Source: an uncultured Bacteroidales bacterium (lineage in GTDB: Bacteria; Bacteroidota; Bacteroidia; Bacteroidales; Muribaculaceae). Taken from it: 58,421 nucleotides of DNA. The stretch spans positions 1 through 58,421 of the forward strand of contig CAMWHE010000011.1 in NCBI GenBank assembly GCA_947173955.1, read 5' to 3'. Shown here piece by piece: positions 25,173 through 34,794 of this stretch; positions within the stretch are counted from its first letter, which is position 1, and every line of letters begins with the position of its first letter. Made by a program: the position numbers and the translations under genes. The notes beneath the pieces are model-generated. The model worked only from the letters and a program-made list of their open reading frames with translations. It ran no database searches and was not told the origin of the DNA.

Positions 25173-26630
25173 ATGAATATGAACAAAAAACTCACATATC
25201 TGACACTCGGAGTCGTAGCCACGATGGCCGCGACCTCGTGCGCCGTAGGGCCGCGTGGCGCCTCCGGCGGAGAAGTCACGGGCGTGGGCGGCACGGCATG
25301 GGCCGAGCCTACACCCTATGGCATGGTACTGGTCGACCGCGGCTCCGTACAGATGGGTCCGCAGCAGGACGACTCCCTCTGGAACATCAAGGCCAATCCG
25401 AAGGGGATGTCGGTCGACGCATTCTGGATGGACGAGACGGAAATCACCAACTCCAAGTATAAGCAGTTTGTATTCTGGGTGCGTGACTCCATCATCCGCG
25501 AGCGCCTGGCCGACCCCGCCTATGGCGGCAACGAGGCCTACAAGATCGAGGAAGACCGCGAGGGTAATCCCATCAAGCCCTATCTGAACTGGAACAAGGC
25601 GATCCCCTGGCGCAACCCGACCGAGGACGAGGAGCGCGCCATCGAGAGCGTCTACCGCACCAACCCGATCACGGGTCAGCGCGAGCTTGACCCCGAGCAG
25701 CTCAACTACCGCTACGAGGTCTACAACCACACGGAAGCCGCCAAGCGCCGCAACCGCCTCGACCCGCGCCGCCGGGAGTACAACACCGACCGCCCCGTGC
25801 CGACCGATATCCCCATGATATCGAAAGACACCGCCTACATCAATGACGACGGCGAGATAGTACGCCGCACGATCACCCGCGGCCTCTCGGGCGACTATGA
25901 CTTCCTGAACACATATATAGTCAATGTCTATCCCGACACGACAGCATGGATCAACGACTTCGACAACGCCTACAACGAGCCTTACGTTCGCCTCTACTTC
26001 GCCAACGGCGGCTACAGCGAATATCCCGTCGTGGGTGTCAGCTGGGAGCAGGCCAACGCTTTCTGCAACTGGCGCACTGACTTCCTGCGCCGCTCGCTCG
26101 GACGCGAGGGTGTCTACATCGAGCCCTACCGCCTCCCGACCGAGGCCGAATGGGAATATGCAGCCCGCGCCGGCATCGACGAGAACAAATATCCCTGGGA
26201 AGGCGATCTGCCTCTGAGCGAGGACAAGGGGTGCTTCTACGCCAACTTCAAGCCCAACGACGGCAACTATGTCAAGGACGGCCACCTGATCACCTCGCGC
26301 GTAGGCACATACGCGCCCAACGACTTCGGACTCTACGACATGGCCGGCAATGTCAGCGAATGGACCTCGACAGCCTACACTGAGAGCATCGACCATCTGA
26401 CAAGCGACATGAACCCCGAATACCGCTACAACGCGGCCGGCGAAGACCCCTACAAGATGAAGCGGAAAATAGTCCGCGGCGGCTCATGGAAGGATGTCGC
26501 CCACAACATCCGCTCGGACATCCGCATGTGGGAGTATCAGAACGAGCAGCGCTCCTACATAGGCTTCCGCTGCGTGCGCTCGCAGATAGGCTTCGCCCGC
26601 GGACAGAAGCAGAACAACCGCAAAAAGTGA
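25173..26630 (+). CDS. GldK/PorK, T9SS outer-membrane lipoprotein
   Basis: A 485-residue lipoprotein (lipobox near AATSCAVG) with a formylglycine-generating-enzyme-like fold: an N-terminal MVLVDRGSVQMG segment and C-terminal RLPTEAEWEYAARAG and GGSWKD motifs. GldK forms, with GldN, the periplasmic ring linked to the outer membrane in the type IX machine. The enzymatic fold is thought to be structural here. ATG 25173 gives MNMNKKLTYL as N-terminus. Confidence 0.95.
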   Translation: MNMNKKLTYLTLGVVATMAATSCAVGPRGASGGEVTGVGGTAWAEPTPYGMVLVDRGSVQMGPQQDDSLWNIKANPKGMSVDAFWMDETEITNSKYKQFVFWVRDSIIRERLADPAYGGNEAYKIEEDREGNPIKPYLNWNKAIPWRNPTEDEERAIESVYRTNPITGQRELDPEQLNYRYEVYNHTEAAKRRNRLDPRRREYNTDRPVPTDIPMISKDTAYINDDGEIVRRTITRGLSGDYDFLNTYIVNVYPDTTAWINDFDNAYNEPYVRLYFANGGYSEYPVVGVSWEQANAFCNWRTDFLRRSLGREGVYIEPYRLPTEAEWEYAARAGIDENKYPWEGDLPLSEDKGCFYANFKPNDGNYVKDGHLITSRVGTYAPNDFGLYDMAGNVSEWTSTAYTESIDHLTSDMNPEYRYNAAGEDPYKMKRKIVRGGSWKDVAHNIRSDIRMWEYQNEQRSYIGFRCVRSQIGFARGQKQNNRKK

Positions 26631-26671
26631 TAGCTCACTATAATCTAACTCATATATAACAGATTTTAGCA

Positions 26672-27616
26672 ATGGCAAACATCAAACGCACCAGAACACG
26701 CATCGCCGACTTCCTCTATGGCGAGAGCGGTCAGCGTTTCTTCAACTTCGCATACAGTATCGGCGCCGCTATCGTCATCTGGGGCGCGCTCTTCAAGATC
26801 CTCCACCTTCCGGGCGGCAATATGCTCCTCTCGATCGGTATGGGCACCGAGGTGCTCATGTTTATCCTCACGGCATTCGACCGTCCGCCGCGCGAGTACA
26901 AGTGGGAGAAAGTCTACCCCGCTCTCGACCATAAGGACGAGGCGGAGGCTGACGCTGAAGCCGAAGCTGAAACGGCCGACGCCGCCCATACAGCAGGCGG
27001 ATCGCAGGTAATCATCACCGGCGGAACAGCTCCCTCCGGCCCGATAACCATCAATGCCGGCGCCGCTGGCGGCGGCAGCGTGATCGGCAGCGTGGCAGGC
27101 GGCGTTATCGGTAGCCCCGTCACCATTCCCGACTCTCCGGCCGCGGCTGTCAGCCAGCTGGCCGACATGGCCGAGGAGATGCAGCAGCTCCGCGAGAGCA
27201 CCCGCCGGCTCAACGAAGTCTCGGAGACCCTTCTGGCCTCCTACCGCGCCATCACCGACAACTCGGAGAGCATCAACGAGTCGTCGACGGGATACGTGGA
27301 GCAGATGCAGGCCCTCAACCGAAACATCCAGGGACTGAACACTATCTACGAGATACAGCTCAAGAGCGTGTCGTCGCAGCTCGACGCCATCGACCGCGTC
27401 AACCGCGGCATCCGCGACATCTGCAATATGTATGAGCAGGCATCGGCCCGGAGCGCCATGTATTGCGACGAGGCCGAGAAGATGGCCAAGAACATGCAGC
27501 AACTCAACAAAGTCTATGAGCGTATGCTGACGGCCATGACCATCAATATGGCTCCGGCTATGGCAGCCGGATTCGCGGCAGCCGCTCCCCAGACCGGCGC
27601 AGAGCCAGTAAAATAA
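26672..27616 (+). CDS. GldL/PorL, T9SS motor inner-membrane protein
   Basis: A 314-residue protein with two transmembrane helices (about 24-44 and 50-69) and a cytoplasmic remainder. GldL surrounds a GldM dimer and uses proton flow to drive secretion. After the second helix comes an acidic, Ala/Glu-rich linker (about 90-108), a Gly/Ala-rich segment (about 112-150), and then coiled coils. The low-complexity linker seems longer than needed for the core domain. It is 41 bases after gldK. Confidence 0.93.
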   Translation: MANIKRTRTRIADFLYGESGQRFFNFAYSIGAAIVIWGALFKILHLPGGNMLLSIGMGTEVLMFILTAFDRPPREYKWEKVYPALDHKDEAEADAEAEAETADAAHTAGGSQVIITGGTAPSGPITINAGAAGGGSVIGSVAGGVIGSPVTIPDSPAAAVSQLADMAEEMQQLRESTRRLNEVSETLLASYRAITDNSESINESSTGYVEQMQALNRNIQGLNTIYEIQLKSVSSQLDAIDRVNRGIRDICNMYEQASARSAMYCDEAEKMAKNMQQLNKVYERMLTAMTINMAPAMAAGFAAAAPQTGAEPVK

Positions 27617-27698
27617 ATCATGCAAAAGAGTCCTCTCTGACTCCATCCATCACATTTTCAGAGTTTTTACCACACACCAATTTTTTTAACGACTCCCG

Positions 27699-29237
27699 AT
27701 GAGTTCCAACCACAACAGGCTATCACCACGTCAGAAGATGATCAATCTGATGTACATCGTTCTGACTGCCATGCTCGCCCTGAATGTCTCCAGCGACGTT
27801 CTCAACGGCTTCACTCAGGTCGAAACCGGACTGAAACGCACGAATGACAATGTCGGAGAGCGTAACGCCGCCATACTGTCCACCCTCAAAGCCTTCTCGG
27901 AGCAGAATCCCGACAAAGGCCTCCCCTGGTATGAGAAGGCACTCGAGGTGCGCAACATGACCGGCATCCTCGACAGCAAGATCGACAGTCTGAAGATGAT
28001 GATCGTGCGCAAGGCCGACGGCTCGCACGCCGATGTCAACAATATCATCAACCGCGACGACCTCGAAGCCGCCGCCGTCATCATGCTCTCGCCCAACAAT
28101 CATCGCGGCGCCGACCTGCGCAACAGCATCGACGCCTACCGCGAATACATAGTATCGATGATCGACGACTCGGTCAAATATGTCAATATACAGAACGCAC
28201 TGGCCACCGCCGACGGCTGGGAAGAGCAGCGATTTGAGAATCAGCCTGTCGTAGCGGCCATAACCCATCTGACCAAGCTGCAGAACGACATACGCTATGC
28301 CGAGGGCGAGACTCTGGGCACGCTGCTCAACAATGTCGATGCAGGCGATGTCCGCGTCAACGAGCTCAACGCATTCGTAATACCGGAATCGCGCTTCGTC
28401 ATCCGCGGAGGCAAGTATCAGGCCGACATCGTACTGGCCGCCGTCGACACAACCCAGCGCCCGCTGATCGTAGTCAACGGCAAGGAACTCCCCGAAGGCT
28501 CCGGCCACTATGAGACCGTCACCGGCTCATCGGGCAACTACGACTACAAGGGCTATCTCGAAGTGCCCCACGGCGACGGTACCGTCACCCGCCACGATTT
28601 CTCGTCGTCGTACACTGTAATCGACCCGACGGCAACCGTATCGGCCACGATGATGAATGTGCTCTACGCCGGTATCGACAACCCGATCAGCATCTCTGTG
28701 CCCGGCGTCGCCTCCAGCAACGTGTCCGCATCGATGACCAACGGCACCCTGACCCGCAGCGGCGACCACTGGATTGCCCGCCCCGGAGCTGTAGGCTCCG
28801 ATGCCGTTGTGACAGTCACCGCCAACATGAACGGCCGTCCGATGGAGATGGCCAAGACGAAATTCCGTGTCCGCAAGCTGCCCGACCCAACGCCGTTTGT
28901 CACCGTGCGCGACGCCCAGGGCAATCTCGAGCGCTACCGCGGCGGCGACCGTGGCATAGCCAAGAGTCAGCTCCTCGCCTCTCCCGGCCTGGAAGCGGCC
29001 ATCGACGACGACCTGCTCAACATCGACTTCAAGGTCATATCCTTCCAGACCGTATCGTTTGACTCCATGGGCAACGCCATGCCCGAAAACAGCGACGGAG
29101 CCTCATTCTCGGCACGCCAGAAAGCAGCCTTCCAGCGCATGCGCCCCGGCCACCGGTTCTTTATCTCCGGCGTGAAGGCCATAGGCCCCGACGGCGTCAC
29201 ACGTACGCTCGCCCCTATCGAAATCATTGTCAAATAA
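27699..29237 (+). CDS. GldM/PorM, T9SS periplasmic motor shaft
   Basis: A 512-residue protein anchored by one N-terminal helix with the family segment RQKMINLMYIVLTAMLALNV, followed by periplasmic helical and beta domains (D1-D4). GldM dimers run from the GldL pore to the GldK-N ring. It is separated from gldL by 82 bases and from gldN by 21. Confidence 0.95.
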   Translation: MSSNHNRLSPRQKMINLMYIVLTAMLALNVSSDVLNGFTQVETGLKRTNDNVGERNAAILSTLKAFSEQNPDKGLPWYEKALEVRNMTGILDSKIDSLKMMIVRKADGSHADVNNIINRDDLEAAAVIMLSPNNHRGADLRNSIDAYREYIVSMIDDSVKYVNIQNALATADGWEEQRFENQPVVAAITHLTKLQNDIRYAEGETLGTLLNNVDAGDVRVNELNAFVIPESRFVIRGGKYQADIVLAAVDTTQRPLIVVNGKELPEGSGHYETVTGSSGNYDYKGYLEVPHGDGTVTRHDFSSSYTVIDPTATVSATMMNVLYAGIDNPISISVPGVASSNVSASMTNGTLTRSGDHWIARPGAVGSDAVVTVTANMNGRPMEMAKTKFRVRKLPDPTPFVTVRDAQGNLERYRGGDRGIAKSQLLASPGLEAAIDDDLLNIDFKVISFQTVSFDSMGNAMPENSDGASFSARQKAAFQRMRPGHRFFISGVKAIGPDGVTRTLAPIEIIVK

Positions 29238-29258
29238 CATATATCAAGATCGATAACG

Positions 29259-30377
29259 ATGAAACTTAACTTCAACATACTCCGTAGCTCGATTGCTGTC
29301 ATAGCCATAGCCGCTACTGCCCTGTCAGCCGATGCCCAGGCCACAGGCTCATCGAGCAGCAGCTCCATAAGACGCGGCGGCCGCGAATCACGCGAAGCAG
29401 CCTCAGGGCCGCAGGTCACCCAGCGTATGCAGCAGTTCTATCAGGACGACGCCTCGCAGAACGACGCCTCGATGCAATGGATGAGAATCATCTACCGCAC
29501 TCTCGACCTTGAAGACCCGGCCAACTCGGCGCTCTACTTCCCGGAAGAGGCTGTCGAAGGGGAAGAAAATCTGTTCCGCCTGATAATGCACCTGCTTGCC
29601 GACGGCAAGATCGAGGCATACGAATATGTCGACGGACGCGAGAACTTCACCGAGCGCAACCGTCTCAATGTAGCCGAGACTCTCGACCGCTTCTATATCC
29701 CCTACACGCTGGCCAAAGGCTCTACCGAGAAGAATCCCCGCTATGAGATACAGGACGACGACATCCCTTCCTATGAGATACTCTCCTACTATATCATCGA
29801 GCGGTGGACATTTGACACCCGCACCAACCGCAAGGAGGTCAAGGTCGAGGCCATCTGCCCCGTACTCCACCGCGCGGGCGACTTCGGAGCCGAAGCGATG
29901 AAGTATCCCATGTTCTGGGTGCGTCTGGAGCCGCTCCGCCCGTATCTGGCCTCCCAGGACATCTTTATCGATGACGACAACAATCTGGCCAAGTACACCT
30001 ACGACGACTTCTTCGCCATGAATCTCTACAAGGGCGATATCTACAAGACCCGCAATCACTCGGGCAAGTCGCTGATGCAGCTCTACCCCACCCCCGAATC
30101 GCTCAAACAGGCTCAGGACAGCATCCAGAAGCGTCTCGACAGCTACGATGCCAACCTCTGGGTGCCGACACGCGAAGAACTCATCGCTGCGCGCGAAGCC
30201 CGCGAGGCAGCCGAGGCGGAGACTGTCAGCGAGGACACGGCCGACAAGACCCCGAAAGCACGCGTGCCACGCCGCAATCCGCGCAACAAGCAGCCTAAGG
30301 TCAAGGCTCAGAAAGAGCCCAAGGCGCCCAAAGCGTCGTCAGGCAATGCCGTCCGCTCAGTCCGTCGCCGTAAATAA
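29259..30377 (+). CDS. GldN/PorN, T9SS ring component
   Basis: A 372-residue secreted protein (signal peptide ending near LSADAQA) with the GldN core at about 55-300. It binds GldK to form the T9SS ring. The last 60 residues are disordered and strongly basic (repeated Arg, Lys and Pro, ending RSVRRRK), after an Ala/Glu-rich helix. It sits in the porT-porP-gldK-L-M-N run. Confidence 0.93.
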   Translation: MKLNFNILRSSIAVIAIAATALSADAQATGSSSSSSIRRGGRESREAASGPQVTQRMQQFYQDDASQNDASMQWMRIIYRTLDLEDPANSALYFPEEAVEGEENLFRLIMHLLADGKIEAYEYVDGRENFTERNRLNVAETLDRFYIPYTLAKGSTEKNPRYEIQDDDIPSYEILSYYIIERWTFDTRTNRKEVKVEAICPVLHRAGDFGAEAMKYPMFWVRLEPLRPYLASQDIFIDDDNNLAKYTYDDFFAMNLYKGDIYKTRNHSGKSLMQLYPTPESLKQAQDSIQKRLDSYDANLWVPTREELIAAREAREAAEAETVSEDTADKTPKARVPRRNPRNKQPKVKAQKEPKAPKASSGNAVRSVRRRK

Positions 30378-30383
30378 TTATCC

Positions 30384-31178
30384 GTGAAAAAAATCTTATT
30401 ATCTCTCATGCTGCTGCCCGTCGGACTCCTGTCGTACGGGCAGTTGCCGTTGCCGCAGGTTCCATCCGATCTGACCGACACACAGTCGCGCGCCGACTAT
30501 GTGGGCCGTCACTTCTATGACGCAATGGACTGGACCGATGCATCAATGACAGCCGAAGAGGCTCAGACACAGGCATGGGTAAACTTTCTCAGCATTCTCG
30601 CTTATGCTTCGGAGGGCACGGATGCGGAGGCCGTGGCCGGGCTGTTCAGTCGCATTCCGGCCGGATATGTACCGCTCTATACCGATCTCGCCGAAGCCTA
30701 TCTGCTCTCGGCCGACTCTGAGTTAGTGTCCGAACGGCTATATACCGCGGCTATGACCGCGCTGACAGGTCGCAGCGACCTGCCTGCGGCGGATATCGCC
30801 GCTCCGAAGGGCCGTCTTGAATACCTTAAGCTCAATGCGCCCGGATCTGTGGCCACCGACTTTGAATTCACCGCTCCCGACGGACGGACGGACAGAATGA
30901 GCAATTACGTCGGGAAATCGCCCTATCTGCTGATAGTATTCCACGACCCGGACTGCGACGTCTGTCATGACCTGCTCGGGACGCTTGAATCAGACCCGCA
31001 TTGGCTCGCCCTGCAAAACGACGGGACGCTCAGAATCATCACACCGGAAATCACCGACGAGCTTGAGGAGGCTTTCCGTATGCTCTACACTCCGTCGCTC
31101 TACCTGCTTGACCGGGAAGGGCAAGTCATAGTCCGCAACGTACTTCTCGACAAAATCAGCGCTTCGATAAGTCACTGA
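30384..31178 (+). CDS. Secreted thioredoxin-like, DUF5106-type protein
   Basis: A 264-residue protein with a GTG start and a signal peptide ending near LLSYGQ. The N-terminal half is helical, like DUF5106. The C-terminal part (about 150-264) is thioredoxin-like, with a PDCDVC motif where a CxxC redox pair would be (Cys-Asp-Val-Cys). It may act on disulfides in the periplasm, possibly on secretion components, but this is inferred only from position six bases after gldN. Its 3' end overlaps the 3' end of tcdA by 23 bases. Confidence 0.75.
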   Translation: MKKILLSLMLLPVGLLSYGQLPLPQVPSDLTDTQSRADYVGRHFYDAMDWTDASMTAEEAQTQAWVNFLSILAYASEGTDAEAVAGLFSRIPAGYVPLYTDLAEAYLLSADSELVSERLYTAAMTALTGRSDLPAADIAAPKGRLEYLKLNAPGSVATDFEFTAPDGRTDRMSNYVGKSPYLLIVFHDPDCDVCHDLLGTLESDPHWLALQNDGTLRIITPEITDELEEAFRMLYTPSLYLLDREGQVIVRNVLLDKISASISH

Positions 31179-31902
31179 TCACAAGGCCGGCCAGCGTGAA
31201 TCCGAATATGCCGGTAATGTGCAGCAGCGAGCCATTAGGCGCTCCTTTGACCGAATCCCATGCGCCGGTTCCGGCTTCGGCCGTGCCGCTCCCGTGGTTG
31301 TCGACAAGTTCAGGCGAATAGACACACTTGAACTTCCTGCGCGGCCTTACACCCATGCGCTTCATCCGCTGACGGATGGCTCTGGCGAGCGGACACCCCT
31401 CGACGTCGTAGAACTCGGCCACGCGAATCTTCTGCGGATCGAGTTTGCGCGCAGCGCCCATCGATGAGAAGAGTCTGACACCTTGCAGCGACGTAGCATG
31501 AAGTATCAGCGCGATCTTATTGCTCAGCGAGTCGATAGCGTCAATGACATAATCGTAGTCTTCGAGATGGAAGGAGGCCGCTGTCTCGGGCGTATAGGCC
31601 TCAGCCAGGGCTGTGACTTCGGCATCGGGATTTATCAGGGTGATCTGTTCCCTGACGACATCGACTTTAAGACGGCCTACCGTATCGATGCGTGCAGGCA
31701 TCTGGCGGTTGATATTGGATTCGGTCACGCAGTCATTGTCGACGATAGTCAGCCGGCGGATACCTGTCCGGGCAAGGGCTTCGACCACCCAGCTGCCTAC
31801 ACCGCCGAGCCCGAAGACGATGACACGCGCCGCGCCGAGACGCTCCATGACGGTGTCGCCCAAAAGAAGGCGTGAGCGGGAGAGACGTGTATCAGAATTC
31901 AT
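31156..31902 (-). CDS. TcdA, tRNA ct6A dehydratase (ThiF/E1-like)
   Basis: About 248 residues, with ATG 31902 preferred (31914 also possible). The nucleotide-binding loop is VFGLGGVGSW. An E1-like enzyme that uses ATP to cyclise N6-threonylcarbamoyladenosine in tRNA to ct6A, acting after the t6A pathway that includes TsaE. The start overlaps the end of bioB by about 11 bases, so both are probably one minus-strand operon. The 3' end overlaps the convergent thioredoxin-like gene by 23 bases. Confidence 0.9.
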   Translation of the reverse strand: MNSDTRLSRSRLLLGDTVMERLGAARVIVFGLGGVGSWVVEALARTGIRRLTIVDNDCVTESNINRQMPARIDTVGRLKVDVVREQITLINPDAEVTALAEAYTPETAASFHLEDYDYVIDAIDSLSNKIALILHATSLQGVRLFSSMGAARKLDPQKIRVAEFYDVEGCPLARAIRQRMKRMGVRPRRKFKCVYSPELVDNHGSGTAEAGTGAWDSVKGAPNGSLLHITGIFGFTLAGLVISDLSKR

Positions 31903-32863
31903 AGCCTGCTTCATTGGTCAGTCGGCGGTCATCGTCGATCTGCGAGCCGACGGTAGTCAGCAGATCCCCCACGATTCCGCCGTTGACGGCTATGCGCATC
32001 GCGCGGAGCTGGGTCGCGCGGCTCATTCGGGAGCGGCCGCCGGCAAAACGGATCTGGACTCGCGGATGCACGAAGCGCATCATGGCCACCGTGTCAAGGA
32101 TCTCCTCGTCGGTCAGCGGAGCAGCCGACTCGAGCGGTGTGCCGGGTATCGGACAAAGGATATTGACAGGAATTGATACGGGGTCGGCCTCACGGAGAGT
32201 GAAGGCAAACTCTATACGCTGCTGCGGGGACTCCCCCATTCCGATGATGCCGCCCGAACAGACCTCGAAGCCGAGCTCATGGGCCATACGGATCGTGGCG
32301 AGCTTGTCGTCGACGGTATGTGTGGTGCAGAGTGTGGCGAAATGCGAAGGTGCTGTCTCGAGATTGCAGTGATAGCGACACACTCCGGCTTCACGGAGAG
32401 CCATCAGTTCGTCATGGCCTATCAGACCGAGAGAGGCGCAGGTGGATATGCCGACCTCTTCTTTCACGCGCCTGAGCAGCGAGCAGATATGTGTCAGCGA
32501 CTCCCCCCTGACGGCACGGCCACTTGCGACAAGCGAAAAGCGCTTCACCCCTTTGGAATGGTTATGCCGGGCCTCGGCCATGCACTCTTCATCGCCGATG
32601 ATTTCATAGGACTGGCAGCCGGTGGAATAGTGGGCCGACTGGGCACACCACTTGCAGTTTTCGGGGCAACGACCGGAGCGGGCATTGACGATGGAGCATG
32701 AGTCAAACTGCCGCGGACACATCTCGCGGGTGATCTCTTCGGCAGCCGACCAGACAGCCTCTCGGTCGGGCCACGCGGCAAGTTGCTCAGCATCTTCCCG
32801 GCTGATCGAGCCGCCGGAAAGCACTTTATCCTTGAGTTCTGTTACTATATTATGTGTTGACAT
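31892..32863 (-). CDS. BioB, biotin synthase
   Basis: A 323-residue radical-SAM enzyme. The [4Fe-4S] ligands are in CPENCKWC, and later cysteines (STCASLG, CRYHCNLE) and the Arg of RFAGGR fit the [2Fe-2S] site. It inserts sulfur into dethiobiotin. No other bio genes are in this window apart from birA. A -7 box lies upstream at 32902-32909. Confidence 0.95.
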   Translation of the reverse strand: MSTHNIVTELKDKVLSGGSISREDAEQLAAWPDREAVWSAAEEITREMCPRQFDSCSIVNARSGRCPENCKWCAQSAHYSTGCQSYEIIGDEECMAEARHNHSKGVKRFSLVASGRAVRGESLTHICSLLRRVKEEVGISTCASLGLIGHDELMALREAGVCRYHCNLETAPSHFATLCTTHTVDDKLATIRMAHELGFEVCSGGIIGMGESPQQRIEFAFTLREADPVSIPVNILCPIPGTPLESAAPLTDEEILDTVAMMRFVHPRVQIRFAGGRSRMSRATQLRAMRIAVNGGIVGDLLTTVGSQIDDDRRLTNEAGYEF

Positions 32864-32901
32864 GGATGATTTCGTATCTATTATCTGTTACGTATATCGC
32901 G

Positions 32902-32909
32902 CAAAAATA
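32902..32909 (-). promoter_or_regulatory. bioB promoter
   Basis: The minus strand reads TATTTTTG, with TTG about 18 bases upstream (32930-32928). The leader is about 30 bases. The intergenic region 32864-33176 is very AT-rich in its centre and contains this promoter and the ino1 promoter; I see nothing else in it. Confidence 0.6.
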
Positions 32910-33082
32910 CTACATTTTTCCCAAACACAACCCATATACATTATTAACTTATTTTTGTATTTGTATCATACACAACAGCTTGATTTAGTTTATTTTAAAT
33001 TATAAGCTATTATTTTAGTATTTTTATATACATTTTAATATATTTTTAAGACCAAAAATTTCATCACATTGAAATCAATACC

Positions 33083-33090
33083 TACCTTTG
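33083..33090 (+). promoter_or_regulatory. ino1 promoter
   Basis: TACCTTTG fits TAnnTTTG. TTTC, 20 bases upstream (33059-33062), is a weak -33. The leader is about 80 bases. Confidence 0.55.
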
Positions 33091-33176
33091 CCGCCGAAAC
33101 ACAGCCGAAATGTCCGGACACCGGCCTGTAGAGATTATAACCAACAGTTACCACATTTTTCAAATCCATTCCTTTA

Positions 33177-34478
33177 ATGGCAAAAGTAAAAAAAGCCGAG
33201 GGCAAACTCGGCGTAATGGTTGTCGGCCTCGGCGCCGTAACGACCACATTCATGACAGGTGTCCTTATGGCGCGTAAAGGGCTGACCAAGCCGGTAGGCT
33301 CGATGACCCAGTATGACAAAATCAGAGTAGGTCAAGGTGCTGACAAACAGTATCTCAAATACAACGAAATAGTACCGTTGGCCGACCTAAACGACATAGA
33401 ATTCGCAGCATGGGACGTCTATCCCGCCAACGCCTATGAGAGCGCCCTCAATGCCGAAGTACTCAAGGAGCGCGACATCGAGCCGGTCAAGGATGAGCTC
33501 ATTGCGATCCGTCCCCTCCCCGCTGCATTTGATCACGAATATGCAAAGCGCCTCGATGGCGACAATATCATGCATGGCAAGACCCGTTGGGAGATGGTAG
33601 AACAGCTCCGCGAGGATATCCGCAACTTCAAGAAAGAGAAAGGCGTAGATCGCGTCGTAGTGCTCTGGGCGGCATCCACAGAGGTATATGTACCCGTCGA
33701 CGAGAAAGTACATGGCTCACTCGCAGCCATGGAAGCCGCCATGAAGGCCGACGACCGCGAACACATCGCCCCCTCGATGTGCTACGCCTATGCAGCACTC
33801 GCCGAAGGAGCCCCCTTCATCATGGGCGCCCCCAACACGACCGTCGACTTCCCGGCCATGTGGGAGCTCGCCGAAAAGACCAGAATGCCTATCGCCGGCA
33901 AGGACTTCAAGACAGGTCAGACCCTCGTCAAGTCAGGCTTCGCCCCAATCATCGGCACCCGCTGCCTGGGACTGTCAGGCTGGTTCTCGACCAACATCCT
34001 CGGCAACCGCGACGGCCTGGTGCTCGACGAGCCTGCCAATTTCCGCACTAAAGAAGTGTCGAAGCTCTCCACCCTCGAGTCGATTCTTGTGCCTGAAGAG
34101 CAGCCTGACCTCTATACCGACTACTACCACAAGGTGCGCATCAACTACTACCCTCCACGCAACGACAACAAAGAGGGATGGGACAACATCGACATCTTCG
34201 GATGGATGGGCTACCCGATGCAGATAAAGATCAACTTCCTATGCCGCGACTCCATCCTCGCCGCGCCCCTCTGCCTCGACCTCGTGCTTCTGAGCGACCT
34301 GGCCGCGCGCTGCGGACGCTACGGCACTCAGGAATTCCTGTCATTCTTCCTCAAGAGTCCGATGCACGACTACACCAAGGGCGAAGTCCCCGTCAACCAC
34401 CTCTTCCAGCAATATGTAATGCTCAAGAATGCTATCCGCGAGATGGGCGGCTACCCGGCCGACGAACCTATCGACTAA
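33177..34478 (+). CDS. myo-Inositol-1-phosphate synthase
   Basis: A 433-residue NAD-dependent enzyme that turns glucose-6-phosphate into inositol-3-phosphate. Family segments are VVGLGAVTTTF near the N-terminus, GKDFKTGQT and GWFSTNILGNRDG. In Bacteroides thetaiotaomicron the homologous gene supplies inositol lipids (phosphatidylinositol and inositol sphingolipids), so such lipids are likely here. Other inositol-lipid genes are not adjacent. A terminator follows. Confidence 0.95.
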   Translation: MAKVKKAEGKLGVMVVGLGAVTTTFMTGVLMARKGLTKPVGSMTQYDKIRVGQGADKQYLKYNEIVPLADLNDIEFAAWDVYPANAYESALNAEVLKERDIEPVKDELIAIRPLPAAFDHEYAKRLDGDNIMHGKTRWEMVEQLREDIRNFKKEKGVDRVVVLWAASTEVYVPVDEKVHGSLAAMEAAMKADDREHIAPSMCYAYAALAEGAPFIMGAPNTTVDFPAMWELAEKTRMPIAGKDFKTGQTLVKSGFAPIIGTRCLGLSGWFSTNILGNRDGLVLDEPANFRTKEVSKLSTLESILVPEEQPDLYTDYYHKVRINYYPPRNDNKEGWDNIDIFGWMGYPMQIKINFLCRDSILAAPLCLDLVLLSDLAARCGRYGTQEFLSFFLKSPMHDYTKGEVPVNHLFQQYVMLKNAIREMGGYPADEPID

Positions 34479-34507
34479 GCGATACGGATAGAACCTAACC
34501 CTAACCC

Positions 34508-34556
34508 GAGAGGCTGAGTCCGGAGAGCGATCTCCCGACCCAGCCTCCCCTCTTTT
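34508..34556 (+). terminator. Terminator after ino1
   Basis: Stem GAGGCTG (34510-34516) with CAGCCTC (34541-34547), an inner GGAGA/TCTCC pair and TCTTTT after it. Confidence 0.8.
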
Positions 34557-34685
34557 ACACCCCCACTCATGGATGGTCCGAATTTTAGCTAACCATAATT
34601 GTCGCCCGGAAACAGGCTTACAGCTGATGTGAAATTTTATGGTGACAAAATAGCGATTGTTTTTTCTTTTATCGGCGAAAATTAT

Positions 34686-34693
34686 TATTTTTG
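34686..34693 (+). promoter_or_regulatory. Promoter of the PI-PLC-like gene
   Basis: TATTTTTG fits TAnnTTTG. No clear -33 TTTG; the upstream stretch is T-rich. The leader to ATG 34795 would be about 95 bases. It lies in the 316-base gap after ino1, which otherwise holds only the terminator. Confidence 0.55.
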
Positions 34694-34794
34694 TCGCTGA
34701 TGTAAAAGCAGTTGTGCCGTGGAGCCCGATGTATACGCCATTCGGGGCGCACGCCAAGCACGCCGACATAAATAATACCTTAAACCTATCATAC

